Source: Methylococcales bacterium
GTDB lineage: Bacteria; Pseudomonadota; Gammaproteobacteria; Methylococcales; Methylomonadaceae
Reading direction: 5' to 3'
NCBI GenBank assembly: GCA_026398895.1
Contig: JAPLRZ010000026.1
Location: 1 to 40,866 of the forward strand
DNA: 40,866 nt
Shown: piece after piece, positions 7,370-15,183 of the stretch
Layout: each line of letters begins with the position of its first letter
Position numbering within the stretch: the stretch's first letter is position 1
Notes under the pieces: generated by a model
What the model saw: the letters and a program-made list of their open reading frames with translations, nothing else
Database searches by the model: none
What the model was told of the DNA's origin: nothing
Made by a program: the position numbers and the translations under genes

Positions 7370-8137
7370 TTATACTTTTGTTTTGGCTTTTAACGCAGCA
7401 ACACGTTCTGCTGCGGACATTGGATTAACAGCAGGTGCGCTTGCTTGTTTAGCTTGCGCCATCATCGCTTCCATTTTTTCAGCTTGGGTTTGTGGTTTTG
7501 CGGTGATTTCACGCACAGTTTTAGCCGCGTCTGCTTCAATTTTGGCTTTTTTAGCAATTTCTTGTAACTTTCTAACTGCGGTAGAATCCGCGCCTAAGCC
7601 ACTTTTTAAATTGCTTAATTCCGCTTGACGTTCGGTTTTGAGTTTTTCTTTTTCAACTTGGCTTTCTGCCAGTTTCATATCACGCAAGGCTTTAGTAGTC
7701 ACTTTATCAAAGTCATTCAGTTGTTGAGTGAGGATCTTTAAAATATCATCCAACTCGTCTTTCACTGCTTTTGCCTCGGTTGCTTCTTCAACTTCTTGTG
7801 CAAGTTGGGCTTGTGATTCTTCAATCCCTGCAAAAAAACCATCAAAAGCCGCTTGGCTAATTTCTTGACGCTCCAACTGTCCAACCATGACATCGAGTGT
7901 GGCTAGATATTCGTCGATTTGCGCTTGTTTAACCACGACATCATTTTGCTCTTTGTCGTAATCTTGTTTAGCTTCAGCGAATTTTCTAGCAACGCCTTGA
8001 ATTTTTTCAGCCAAGGCATCTCTGTCTACTTCTGTTGCAGTTTCAGGGTCAAACGCGACCAATGCACCGACTAAACTTTCTCCTGCTTGGTCAACTTGCG
8101 CACCAAATAAGCGACCTAATAACGAAAACGTACCCAT
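7370..8137 (-). CDS. PspA/IM30-like coiled-coil protein (YjfJ-like)
   Basis: A 255-residue soluble, highly charged protein that is almost entirely alpha-helical, with a short amphipathic start (MGTFSLLGRLFGA) and long heptad-like coiled coils from about residue 40 to 215, rich in Ala, Glu, Lys and Gln, ending in an Ala/Lys tail. This matches the PspA/IM30/Vipp1 (ESCRT-III-like) architecture, whose members polymerise on stressed inner membranes. The assignment rests on architecture and on the adjacent DUF2491 gene: E. coli yjfJ (PspA family) and yjfK (DUF2491) are similarly paired. It is the last gene of a three-gene operon, 18 bp after the DUF2491 gene. The PspA relation is likely but not proven by sequence alone. 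Confidence 0.7.
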   Translation of the reverse strand: MGTFSLLGRLFGAQVDQAGESLVGALVAFDPETATEVDRDALAEKIQGVARKFAEAKQDYDKEQNDVVVKQAQIDEYLATLDVMVGQLERQEISQAAFDGFFAGIEESQAQLAQEVEEATEAKAVKDELDDILKILTQQLNDFDKVTTKALRDMKLAESQVEKEKLKTERQAELSNLKSGLGADSTAVRKLQEIAKKAKIEADAAKTVREITAKPQTQAEKMEAMMAQAKQASAPAVNPMSAAERVAALKAKTKV

Positions 8138-8155
8138 GTATTTATCTCCAGTGTG

Positions 8156-8944
8156 TTAAATAACTTTGATGTTGGTTTGTTCCAACTTAATAGCAAAAAT
8201 ATATTCTGCTAACGGAAGCTGGTCTTCTGTCGTAATTTCTTCACCATTTTTAGACGTTGTTACCCAAAAGGCAACAATGAGTTCTTCAAAGGCGATGCCT
8301 TGCAATTCCCGCGAATGCGGCATTAAATTCAATATTTGTCTGCTTTCGCCTGTTGTGCCGTTAGCATCAAATATCACTGTTTCTACGCCATTGAATGCGG
8401 ATATAAAATCTTCCTCAGGGTTGATACGGCTATATTCAACACCGTTTTCATCACCACTGGCGGCTAGACGTTTATCGACTTCGCTACGCGGTAAAAAGGT
8501 GTATAAATTTTCGCGTGAAAAACTATAGCTAGGTTCGCCTAAGCCTGTTTCATTATCACCTAAGAAAAAAGCAATATCGTCTTCACCTGCTGGCGGTTCG
8601 GTTACACTGGAGCAAAATAGAATTTCATCGATATTTTCGATATTATTGCTGTCAGATAAGATTTGTAAAAATTGCCGTTTTTCACTACCTTCGTCACTAA
8701 AATAAAAACGGTGAATCTTTTTATTTTCTAGCCCATCTAGCTTGATGCTGGAAATGGCTTTAACTTTTAAAACCTTAAGATTATCAAGTTGCACATTAAT
8801 TAACGCGCCACGGGTAATCGCCGATAAAAGTGGATTAATTTCAAAGGTGACAGTAGTGTTAAAGTTTATTTTCAGCGGTAAGTGACTATCTTGCGCGGTA
8901 GGTTCACCACCAAACAACTTACCAAAATAAGAAAAAATATTCAT
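8156..8944 (-). CDS. DUF2491 family protein (YjfK-like)
   Basis: A 262-residue cytosolic protein starting MNIFSYFGKLFGGE, a beginning that echoes the next gene product (short phenylalanine-rich amphipathic helix ending in LFG). Blocks such as IHRFYFSDE, FLQILSD, EILFCSS and the C-terminal GIAFEELIVAFWVTTSKNGEE.. stretch fit the DUF2491/YjfK family as I remember it; the family has no defined biochemical function. It sits between the secreted/anchored protein gene (9 bp upstream) and the PspA-like gene (18 bp downstream). In enterobacteria the same pairing occurs in the yjfIJKLMC cluster, which points to envelope stress. There is no signal peptide or membrane segment. Confidence 0.7.
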   Translation of the reverse strand: MNIFSYFGKLFGGEPTAQDSHLPLKINFNTTVTFEINPLLSAITRGALINVQLDNLKVLKVKAISSIKLDGLENKKIHRFYFSDEGSEKRQFLQILSDSNNIENIDEILFCSSVTEPPAGEDDIAFFLGDNETGLGEPSYSFSRENLYTFLPRSEVDKRLAASGDENGVEYSRINPEEDFISAFNGVETVIFDANGTTGESRQILNLMPHSRELQGIAFEELIVAFWVTTSKNGEEITTEDQLPLAEYIFAIKLEQTNIKVI

Positions 8945-8953
8945 GCGTTGTTC

Positions 8954-9613
8954 CTAAAGTCTGTAATTGGTGTTGGAAGTTTTATTTTTTCTTAGCCAAA
9001 CAATGACACACACAATGCCACCACCTATTAACAGTATCATAAACCATGATGTACCGCCACTTGCAGGTTTTTCTGGGTTGGCAGTGACTGTATTGATTGG
9101 TGTAGTGGTTGCTTGGTTTGGATTCACAACAGGAGTGCTAATAGTGGATGCAGTATTGTTAGGCGTGGGCGTTATAGCTGGAGGAGTAACAACTGGACGT
9201 TTGTTAAGAGCCGCTTGCGCAGCAATCTGAGCAGCCGTTTGCACGGCAGCAATAATCTTTTGCTGACGATTGTTATCGGCAATTTGTTTTTGAATGTCGG
9301 CTAACTGCTGTTCTTGTCGTCTGGTGCTACTGTCATCTGGTCTTGGCGGTATAGTAACCGTGGCGACTGGCGGTGTGTCTACTTTTTTATTGCGTTCTTG
9401 CCACGCGTTTTTAGCGGCGTTAGTTTTGGCGATATTTGAAAACAGTGAATTGGTTGCACTGGTGGTTTTTGCAGGCTTGGATGTGTTGCTAGTAGTTGTT
9501 TTGGATTTTGAGGTATTATCGGCGGTATTACCTGTTCGCGCTTGCGTTACTGAGCTGATACCTAAAAAAAGCATCAACATGATGACAAGCCACACGTTTG
9601 TTAGTTTTTGCAT
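8954..9613 (-). CDS. Thr/Pro-rich membrane-anchored protein, function unknown
   Basis: 219 residues. A signal peptide (residues 1-25, MQKLTNVWLVIMLMLFLGIS...QA) leads into a low-complexity Ser/Thr/Lys region, a Gln/Ala-rich helix (about 95-140, QLADIQKQIADNNRQQ), a Pro/Thr-rich linker and one C-terminal transmembrane segment (about 188-207, WFMILLIGGGIVCVIVWL) followed by a basic tail. Topology is thus periplasmic with a C-terminal anchor and short cytosolic end. It heads the operon with the DUF2491 and PspA-like genes and might be the membrane-side partner or sensor for them. I do not recognise a named family. Confidence 0.7.
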   Translation of the reverse strand: MQKLTNVWLVIMLMLFLGISSVTQARTGNTADNTSKSKTTTSNTSKPAKTTSATNSLFSNIAKTNAAKNAWQERNKKVDTPPVATVTIPPRPDDSSTRRQEQQLADIQKQIADNNRQQKIIAAVQTAAQIAAQAALNKRPVVTPPAITPTPNNTASTISTPVVNPNQATTTPINTVTANPEKPASGGTSWFMILLIGGGIVCVIVWLRKNKTSNTNYRL

Positions 9614-9806
9614 AGCATTTTCCTTTTTATCGGCTGGTTATTTACGGACTCCTTATTAAAACAGGATATTACGCGATGTTCGACTTTTATTTTAAGGAGT
9701 TGAAGGTATGACGGCGGAAGCCTAGCGTTATTTTTAGAAAAAAGTAACGAAACGGAGAGCAGTCCGTTAAGAAGTCGAGGCTTTGAAACGTTGTGAGCGA
9801 TGAGAA

Positions 9807-9854
9807 GGACTGGTAGTCATTAATATCGCTATAACAAAAGTTTAACCCACTACC
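9807..9854 (+). repeat. dispersed repeat family B, copy 1
   Basis: Contains GGACTGGTAGTCATTAATATC followed by GCTATAACAAAAG and TTTAACCCACTACC. The same order of blocks occurs at 35731-35784 and, in reverse, at 36181-36223. Only one arm of the palindrome seen in the other copies is present here. Confidence 0.75.
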
Positions 9855-9856
9855 AA

Positions 9857-9893
9857 AAAAGCCACGTTGGATTAACCAATGTGGCTTTTTATT
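9857..9893 (-). terminator. intrinsic terminator of the porin gene (bidirectional)
   Basis: AAGCCACGTTGG (9859-9870) pairs with CCAATGTGGCTT (9876-9887) around a 5-nt loop, with one G-T pair. A-runs on the left and T-runs on the right make it usable on both strands. It lies 66 bp after the porin stop on the minus strand. Confidence 0.8.
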
Positions 9894-9958
9894 GATCTTG
9901 ATCGGGTAGTGCTGTTGATCGGTTTCGGCTATCGCCTCTACCCATTTACGCTAAGCTG

Positions 9959-11575
9959 TTACCAGTCAAGTTGAACGCGGGTTTCCAATACATCCAAATC
10001 AGCGTTATTCCAGCCTCTGATACGCGAACCCACTGCTGCGTTTTGAGTATCGATATTCAAGACGTGAACATAGTTAGTCATGATGCGAACATGAGAGTTG
10101 GGATACCAGTTAATACCAACCTTAGCGGTTGACATACGTCCACCGTTAATCACGCCACTGTTTAAGTTGATGAAGTCATAGCCACTGGCAATTTCCCACG
10201 CACCCCAGCCACCTTTCATATCAAAGTTGCGAGCAGGTTTTAAACGATCCCACGCACCTGTTTTGGCTTTATAAGCGCGTGATTCACCTGTCAAGAAGTA
10301 TGACCCATAGCCATAGTAACCTTTCATAGACTCGTCTTTATAGCCTTTACCTGACACATCGGTTTGGATGTATTCAGCTTGAACTGACGCGGGGCCATAT
10401 ACTAACGCGGTTTCAGCACCAAAACGCGTTAAATGATCGGCAACCCGCGACGCTGTCGTCATGCTAGTACCTGAGGTTAAGTTACCTGTGTTTAATATCG
10501 CAGTACGATCTACGTTAGTATTGGGGTTAGCCGAGAAAGCAATACCACCATTACTAAATGTACCATCGGCATTATAATTGTTGTTGAGGTTCATGTAAGA
10601 ACCTGATGCACCAGCGTGTAAGAATTTAGTCTTACTTTCCATCCACGGCGTACCACTTACGCGTGCATTGACTTCCCAATCGGTATCACCACTACCATTG
10701 CTACGATTGACACCACCATTGGCATTATTAATTGAGAATGGCGCAGCCGCACCGAATGAAGCCGATGTTTGACCGTTATTACCAACAGGTTCAGTTTGAA
10801 GCGACACGCCTGTTTGCCAGCGGTCTGCGGCGTAGTTGGCACCGATACCCACTTTGTAAGTGTTGAGATTATCAACAAAAGTATCAACCGCCATGTTACG
10901 TTGTATAAAGGTAATGTAACGGTTACTGGTGGCTTCTTCCATACTGAATGGTTCTTTAAACGCACCGACTTTAACGGAGAAGGCTTTATCAAGACTCCAT
11001 TTGATATAAGCATCAGTGACACCCGCAGCAACAGTACCGTTACCGCGTGTGAAATCGTATTCAAATTTGTAGCCCCAATCTTTGAAGAACGTACCTTCAA
11101 CACCTAAACGAGCGCGACGTAGCGTTGTGCCATCACTTAAATGGTTAGTCGTATTAGCACCTGTTGGAATAGCCGTTTGTTGATTCATATTGACTTGTGA
11201 GTCAACCTGCATACGACCATTAACCGCCGCTGTAAAGTTACCGTCTTTAGATTTCATTTCAAAACCATTATCGGTGATCTCAACGGAGGGAGCTTTATGA
11301 GCTTCTTCGGCGTGTTCTTGTAAGGCTTTAATTTCGTTGGTTTTCATATCCAAGTCTTGACGAACAGCAGCGATTTCAGCTGCATCTGCCGCTGGAGCTA
11401 CCTGTGGTTTATCGCCAACTTTTTCAAATTCACCCATTAATATGCGACCACGACCTGGTTCTGCGTAAATTTGTTTGGTTTTGGTGTCAACGTAAAGATT
11501 CATGGCAATCGCGCTAGAAGACGCGCTCGCCGTTAATGCAACAGCGATTGCCATTGTCAGCTTAGAAAATTTCAT
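9959..11575 (-). CDS. phosphate-selective porin (OprP/OprO family)
   Basis: Outer-membrane beta-barrel of 538 residues from MKFSKLTMAIAVALTA, chosen over the frame opening 13 codons earlier because this Met begins the signal peptide (cleavage near SSAIA) and is preceded by CGAGAGC. After the signal come a short linker, a coiled-coil stretch (about 50-90, AAEIAAVRQDLDMKTNEIKAL) and then the porin O/P domain: NGRMQVDSQV, RRARLGVEGTFFKDWGYKFEYDF, and GAFKEPFSMEEATSNRYITFIQRN, typical of this family. The protein ends with an aromatic residue (QLDW), as barrels do. A tandem Pho box with well-spaced -10 lies upstream, so it should be induced by phosphate starvation. Ion selectivity (phosphate or polyphosphate) is inferred from family and promoter. 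Confidence 0.92.
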   Translation of the reverse strand: MKFSKLTMAIAVALTASASSSAIAMNLYVDTKTKQIYAEPGRGRILMGEFEKVGDKPQVAPAADAAEIAAVRQDLDMKTNEIKALQEHAEEAHKAPSVEITDNGFEMKSKDGNFTAAVNGRMQVDSQVNMNQQTAIPTGANTTNHLSDGTTLRRARLGVEGTFFKDWGYKFEYDFTRGNGTVAAGVTDAYIKWSLDKAFSVKVGAFKEPFSMEEATSNRYITFIQRNMAVDTFVDNLNTYKVGIGANYAADRWQTGVSLQTEPVGNNGQTSASFGAAAPFSINNANGGVNRSNGSGDTDWEVNARVSGTPWMESKTKFLHAGASGSYMNLNNNYNADGTFSNGGIAFSANPNTNVDRTAILNTGNLTSGTSMTTASRVADHLTRFGAETALVYGPASVQAEYIQTDVSGKGYKDESMKGYYGYGSYFLTGESRAYKAKTGAWDRLKPARNFDMKGGWGAWEIASGYDFINLNSGVINGGRMSTAKVGINWYPNSHVRIMTNYVHVLNIDTQNAAVGSRIRGWNNADLDVLETRVQLDW

Positions 11576-11613
11576 GTTTTGCTCTCGGTTATTATTGTCA
11601 AAAAACTGAGGCA

Positions 11614-11668
11614 AGCATAAAGTCGAAAAGTGACGTGTTTATGACAAGAGTGTTACAGTTGTGTGACA
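11614..11668 (-). promoter_or_regulatory. tandem Pho box and -10 for the porin
   Basis: On the minus strand four half-sites, TGTCA, TGTAA, TGTCA and CGTCA, begin exactly 11 bp apart (at 11668, 11657, 11646 and 11635). The second box, TTGTCATAAACACGTCAC, closely follows the E. coli PhoB consensus. TATGCT (11619-11614) stands 11 bp after the last half-site, the normal -10 position in PhoB-activated promoters. Confidence 0.82.
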
Positions 11669-11793
11669 TCGCAACAAAATGATGATTAAACACAACAAAG
11701 GCTTGAAACATCAGTAACCAAGCAGTCGAAAGCGATGAGGTATAATTTATTAGGGTTAAGTAGTTGAACAAAAAATTTCTGGTATTAGAAGTG

Positions 11794-11903
11794 AGGTTAA
11801 GCCGTTCGTGGTGAGCCTGTCGAACCATGAACGGCTTAATCGTTCACCCCATTCGACAAGCTCATGACAGGCTTCGACAAGCTCAGGGCGAACGGTTAAG
11901 CCT
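11794..11903. repeat. REP-like repeat family A, copy 1
   Basis: A palindromic unit bounded by AGGTTAAGCC and GGTTAAGCCT. Internally it has CGTTCGTGGTGAGCCTGTCG, then CATTCGACAAGCTCATGACA and GCTTCGACAAGCTCAGGGCG. Related units lie at 14061-14145 and 14957-15095. It stands between the porin promoter and moaE and may act as a bidirectional stop. Confidence 0.85.
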
Positions 11904-11919
11904 AAAAACATTTGTTTAA

Positions 11920-12357
11920 CTACTTATAACCGTCGGTATTGTGCAACACCCAACGTTGTTTGTCTGTTGATAGCAACTCTTTTTTCCAAAAAGGCGCGTG
12001 TGATTTTAAGGCTTCCATCATATATCGACAGGCATCAAAGGCATCACCTCGGTGCATAGTCCACACAGATACCAAGACAATGGCTTGATTCGGTAAAATT
12101 TCTCCGACACGATGTACGATTAACGCATCAAGCACCGCCCATTGTTGCTTTGCCTCTGCAATAATTGCTTCCAACTGCTTTTCAGTCATACCTTGATAAT
12201 ATTCTAGCGTCATGGCTTTGACTTCATCACCATCATTAAAATCACGCATAGTGCCGATAAAAATACTGGTCGCACCGTATTTGGTTTTTGTCAGCTGTTG
12301 ATACTGTTGAATTTCTTGCCAAGGGTCAAAACTCTCAGTGCAAATAATGATAGTCAT
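11920..12357 (-). CDS. moaE: molybdopterin synthase catalytic subunit MoaE
   Basis: Large subunit of molybdopterin synthase, which inserts two sulfurs from thiocarboxylated MoaD into precursor Z (cPMP). 145 residues, normal for the family. Visible blocks: GATSIFIGTMRDFN, LEYYQGMTEKQL, VHRVGEILPNQAIVLVSVWTMHR with the conserved His-Arg, and KSHAPFWKKE, which has the lysines of the active site. It overlaps no gene but follows moaD by only 2 bp, giving a moaD-moaE transcript divergent from moaC. Products serve the Mo enzymes of this genome, including NasA and MsrP here. Confidence 0.95.
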   Translation of the reverse strand: MTIIICTESFDPWQEIQQYQQLTKTKYGATSIFIGTMRDFNDGDEVKAMTLEYYQGMTEKQLEAIIAEAKQQWAVLDALIVHRVGEILPNQAIVLVSVWTMHRGDAFDACRYMMEALKSHAPFWKKELLSTDKQRWVLHNTDGYK

Positions 12358-12359
12358 AA

Positions 12360-12593
12360 CTAACCTCCTGTGACAGGAGGAAAAAAAGCCACTTCATCAC
12401 CGTCTTTAACTAGATAATTAAGATCAACGTAATCCATGTTAACAGCGACCAATATATTATTGGGTAAAGGCGTTGCCGCATTAACACACTGCCAGAGTTC
12501 ACGGATGGATAACAAACCTGTGTGGGCAAAATCGTCTTCTGCACGACCTAGGCTTTCTTTTAAACTAGCAAAATAACGAACTTTAATAGACAT
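12360..12593 (-). CDS. moaD: molybdopterin synthase sulfur carrier MoaD
   Basis: Ubiquitin-fold sulfur carrier of 77 residues starting MSIKVRYFASLKE, chosen because the upstream extension to 12671 overlaps the divergent moaC start and has no domain content. It ends in PPVTGG; the terminal Gly-Gly is thiocarboxylated and inserted into MoaE. The family core VRYFASLKE..G and GDEVAFFPPV are intact. It lies upstream of moaE with 2 bp between them. Confidence 0.93.
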   Translation of the reverse strand: MSIKVRYFASLKESLGRAEDDFAHTGLLSIRELWQCVNAATPLPNNILVAVNMDYVDLNYLVKDGDEVAFFPPVTGG

Positions 12594-12658
12594 ACTTATT
12601 CCAGCAAGTGCAAAAAGTGTAGATAATACGATACCTTTACTAAAACTCTCATAATCAA
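12594..12658. promoter_or_regulatory. divergent moaD/moaC promoter region
   Basis: The only space between the divergent moaD and moaC genes is 65 bp, so both promoters must lie in or overlap it. ATAATAC at about 12615-12621 could serve as a -10 in either direction. No molybdenum-cofactor riboswitch structure is apparent in so short a space. Confidence 0.4.
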
Positions 12659-13156
12659 ATGACACAGTCACCTCATTTTAATTCGTCTGGCGAAGCACAC
12701 ATGGTCGATGTTGGCGAAAAAGCGACCACTCAACGCACTGCAATCACTGAAGGTTATATTGAAATGCAGCCTGAAACGCTACAGCTAATCATCAATGGCG
12801 AGCATAAAAAAGGCGACGTGTTAGCCATCGCTCGAATAGCGGGCATTATGGCAAGTAAGAAAACAGCGGAGTTAATTCCACTGTGCCATCCATTGGCGTT
12901 AACGCACGTCGAAATTAATCTAACTACTGAGGTAAATAATAACCGCGTACGTTGCCAAACCACAGTAAAAACTCAGGCTCAAACAGGCGTAGAAATGGAG
13001 GCATTGACGGCTACTGCCTGCGCATTACTGACTATCTATGATATGTGTAAAGGCGTTGATCGTGGTATGAGCATTCAGTCTATACAATTATTAGAAAAAG
13101 CAGGGGGCAAATCAGGACATTGGCAACACCCAGTGCTGACAAAATCTGTCACATAG
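12659..13156 (+). CDS. moaC: cyclic pyranopterin monophosphate synthase MoaC
   Basis: Second step of molybdenum cofactor synthesis, turning the MoaA product into cPMP. 165 residues. Conserved blocks are visible in order: [42 protein letters not shown] with the His-Pro of the active site, [10 protein letters not shown], and [11 protein letters not shown] with the catalytic Asp and Lys region. The start at 12659 gives the family's usual short N-terminus ([18 protein letters not shown]). It is transcribed away from moaDE. moaA and moaB are not in this window. Confidence 0.95.
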   Translation: MTQSPHFNSSGEAHMVDVGEKATTQRTAITEGYIEMQPETLQLIINGEHKKGDVLAIARIAGIMASKKTAELIPLCHPLALTHVEINLTTEVNNNRVRCQTTVKTQAQTGVEMEALTATACALLTIYDMCKGVDRGMSIQSIQLLEKAGGKSGHWQHPVLTKSVT

Positions 13157-13312
13157 TGACATAGTAGTTGCCTAGATTGCGTTATTAGCCATAGGGTTTT
13201 GATTGTATTTGAAGAAAAGTTTAAAAATTTTTCAGTCTAATTTTTTGGGTAACTCAAGTATAAAGGTGCGTACAGTGATAAATTCTTTAATTTAAACCAA
13301 TATCTAAAAAGT

Positions 13313-13329
13313 TTGGCATACTGCGTGCT
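13313..13329 (+). promoter_or_regulatory. sigma-54 (-24/-12) promoter of pilA
   Basis: TTGGCATACTGCGTGCT contains GG at 13315-13316 and GC at 13327-13328, the required 10-nt spacing between them, in a good match to TGGCAC-N5-TTGC. It lies 57 bp before the pilA start. Major pilin genes are classically RpoN-dependent and activated by PilR, so this fits; the PilRS genes are not in view. Confidence 0.75.
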
Positions 13330-13385
13330 TAACCAGAAATGTAATTAAATTGTAAAACAAACAACCAACAATAAAGGTGATTATC

Positions 13386-13919
13386 ATGAAAGCTTCAAAA
13401 TTACAACAAGGTTTTACCTTAATCGAATTGATGATCGTTGTTGCGATCATCGGTATTTTGGCATCAATTGCGATTCCAGCTTACCAAGACTATATCGTTA
13501 GAGCAAAAGTAACCGAAGGTTTGGCTTTAGCCGCTTCTGCAAAAACTGCAGTGGCTGAAAATGCAGCAAATGGCGCACCATTTGCCAATGGCTGGACGCA
13601 ACCCAATTCAACTATCAATGTTTCCACTCTGGCAGTGCCAGGACAAACAGATCGTAGTAAAACCACCAACAGTGGTGTTTCAATTGATGCTGCTACTGGC
13701 ATTATTACCATTACATACACAAACAAAATTGCTACTGGTTCTCCTACCATAAAGTTAGTCCCTATTACTGGTGCATCAACACCTACTGCTGGCACTCCAC
13801 CTACCTCAGGTTCTATTAACTGGGAATGCCATTCTTCTTCAGCTCCTGCTAGTGATGTACTTAATGGTGTTCTTGGTACGCTGCAAGATAAATATGTTCC
13901 TTCTAACTGCCGCGCTTAA
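13386..13919 (+). CDS. pilA: type IV major pilin PilA
   Basis: Prepilin of 177 residues. The leader MKASKLQQG is cut by PilD before F, leaving the mature N-terminus [20 protein letters not shown] with Glu5; the alpha-1 helix continues through [11 protein letters not shown]. The C-terminal part is Thr/Ser/Pro-rich and has two cysteines (WEC and SNCRA) that should close the D-region disulfide. The ATG at 13386 is preceded by AAAGGTGA; a GTG three codons earlier is less likely. It has its own sigma-54 promoter and a strong terminator, and is followed by a TfpZ-type accessory gene, as in pilin loci of Pseudomonas and relatives. The many Thr/Ser residues could be glycosylation sites. Confidence 0.95.
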   Translation: MKASKLQQGFTLIELMIVVAIIGILASIAIPAYQDYIVRAKVTEGLALAASAKTAVAENAANGAPFANGWTQPNSTINVSTLAVPGQTDRSKTTNSGVSIDAATGIITITYTNKIATGSPTIKLVPITGASTPTAGTPPTSGSINWECHSSSAPASDVLNGVLGTLQDKYVPSNCRA

Positions 13920-13967
13920 TTAGTGATGTTTGCAAGCTAGTTTGAACTAATATTGGTCGCTACAAGT

Positions 13968-14004
13968 AAAACCCCCGCTAGGAAATTTTTAGCGGGGGTT
14001 TTTT
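13968..14004 (+). terminator. intrinsic terminator of pilA
   Basis: AACCCCCGCTA pairs with TAGCGGGGGTT around a 9-nt loop (13970-14000), followed by TTTT. GC-rich stem and U-tract are textbook. It lies 50 bp after the pilA stop. Confidence 0.92.
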
Positions 14005-14060
14005 GTGTCTACTGGTTTTATGTGGCTGGTCTCTTTATTATAGCTGAAGCAGTTTTTGTG

Positions 14061-14145
14061 ATTAAAAAACCGTTCGCACTGAGCTTGTCGAAGTGTGAAT
14101 GTGGTTCGACAAGCTCACCACGAACGGCATCATTTTATTGTGCTT
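14061..14145. repeat. REP-like repeat family A, copy 2
   Basis: Runs from ATTAAAAAACCGTTCGCACT through GCTTGTCGAAG and GGTTCGACAAGCTCACCACG to CATCATTTTATTGTGC. It is an inverted, internally shortened version of the unit at 14957-15095; the two face each other across the TfpZ-like gene. Confidence 0.85.
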
Positions 14146-14203
14146 TAGCTATAGCAGTTTGCTAAACTAATTCTCTCCTAACTTTTTAGCATTCTGTTTC
14201 CTA

Positions 14204-14938
14204 ATGAAAAATCGTTTTTACGCATTTCTGACTCATTTGATATTGTCAGGTTTAGTCGCTGTATTCACTGTTATCATGGTCTTTTTTATCTGGTATCCAG
14301 ACCCCTTAGACAAAGCAACAGGTGTGACAGAAATTTTCCTAATGCTGTTGGCTATTGATATAGTCATCGGACCTATGATGACCTTTGTGGTTTACCAGCG
14401 TGGCAAAGCTGGTTTAAAACTTGATTTATCGATTATCGCTACCCTGCAAATAGCGGCATTAATTTATGGTATGTCTACCGTATTTGCGGGTCGTCCTGTC
14501 TTTATTGTTTTTAACCAAGACCGTTTTGATATTGTAAGACCCGTAGATATTGATACCGCAAGTGCTAAAAAGGCAGAACTTGCTGGCAATGAAAGCGCAA
14601 AAATTAGTTGGCTTCGTCCACGTTGGATAGGCGCGGTCGCTCCTGCTGATCGTAAGCGTTCTGAGGAAATTTTAATTTCTGCCTTGGATGGAGGAGCCGA
14701 TTGGCCACAATTGCCTGAATTATATGTGCCACTTGAACAGGTCAAACAACAAATGCTGAAAAGAGCAAGACCTTTATCAGCACTTCGCAAACTGGATAAG
14801 CATAATACCCTGCTTGAGATGCAGGATAATCACGTTAAATGGTTGCCCTTACGCGGTAAAACTCAAGATATGTCAGTATTGATTGACAGTGATAGCGCGG
14901 AAATTATCAAAGTGGTTGGTATAGATCCTTGGTCTTGA
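14204..14938 (+). CDS. TfpZ/TfpX-type pilin accessory protein
   Basis: 244 residues with four hydrophobic segments in the first 110 residues (about 8-30, 43-62, 76-94 and the short one near 95-105), then a soluble C-terminal domain. MKNRFYAFLTHLILSG, WYPDPL and LLAIDIVIGPMMTFVVYQRGK are hallmarks of the pilin accessory family TfpZ/TfpX, encoded next to pilA in several gammaproteobacteria and needed for assembly or stability of particular pilin types. It stands between two inverted REP-like units and has its own short leader. Position after pilA supports the call; the molecular mechanism is not known. Confidence 0.85.
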   Translation: MKNRFYAFLTHLILSGLVAVFTVIMVFFIWYPDPLDKATGVTEIFLMLLAIDIVIGPMMTFVVYQRGKAGLKLDLSIIATLQIAALIYGMSTVFAGRPVFIVFNQDRFDIVRPVDIDTASAKKAELAGNESAKISWLRPRWIGAVAPADRKRSEEILISALDGGADWPQLPELYVPLEQVKQQMLKRARPLSALRKLDKHNTLLEMQDNHVKWLPLRGKTQDMSVLIDSDSAEIIKVVGIDPWS

Positions 14939-14956
14939 CGCTTTACTAGAACTAAC

Positions 14957-15095
14957 GCACAATAAAATGATACCGTTCGTGGTGAGTCCTTCGATACCTC
15001 AGGAGAGCCTTGTCGAACCACATTCACACCATTCGACAAGCTCATGACAGGCTTCGACAGGCTCAGTGCGAACGGTTTTTTAATCATTTTATTGA
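14957..15095. repeat. REP-like repeat family A, copy 3
   Basis: Starts with GCACAATAAAATGATACCGT, then GGTGAGTCCTTCGATACCTC, AGGAGAGCCTTGTCGAACCA, CATTCGACAAGCTCATGACA, and ends CGAACGGTTTTTTAATCATT. Read in reverse it is the full-length form of copy 2; the middle block around CTCATGACAGGC is missing from copy 2. Confidence 0.85.
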
Positions 15096-15183
15096 CTGTT
15101 AGCTATATCACTACGTTAAGAAAAATACCGTAACATGAAAAACAAATTCTGCTTACACTCTAAACCAACAAAAAGGAAATAGA

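Larger units (their letters stand above)
9614..9958. other. intergenic region between porin and the PspA-like operon
   Basis: About 345 bp. It carries the upstream region of the three-gene operon, a copy of the dispersed repeat with the core AGTCATTAATATCGCTATAAC (9807-9854) and a strong terminator (9857-9893). No gene is supported. Confidence 0.6.

Noticed and set aside
9294..9659. Plus-strand open frame opposite the Thr/Pro-rich gene
   Set aside because: Antisense shadow caused by the low-complexity sequence; Leu/Val-rich without start signals.
10657..11107. Two open frames inside the porin gene on both strands
   Set aside because: Both are shadows of a full-length, well-recognised porin coding sequence.
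11598..11828. Minus-strand open frame beginning MVRQAHHERL
   Set aside because: This reading is produced by the REP-like unit and the porin promoter; it has no ribosome site or domain.
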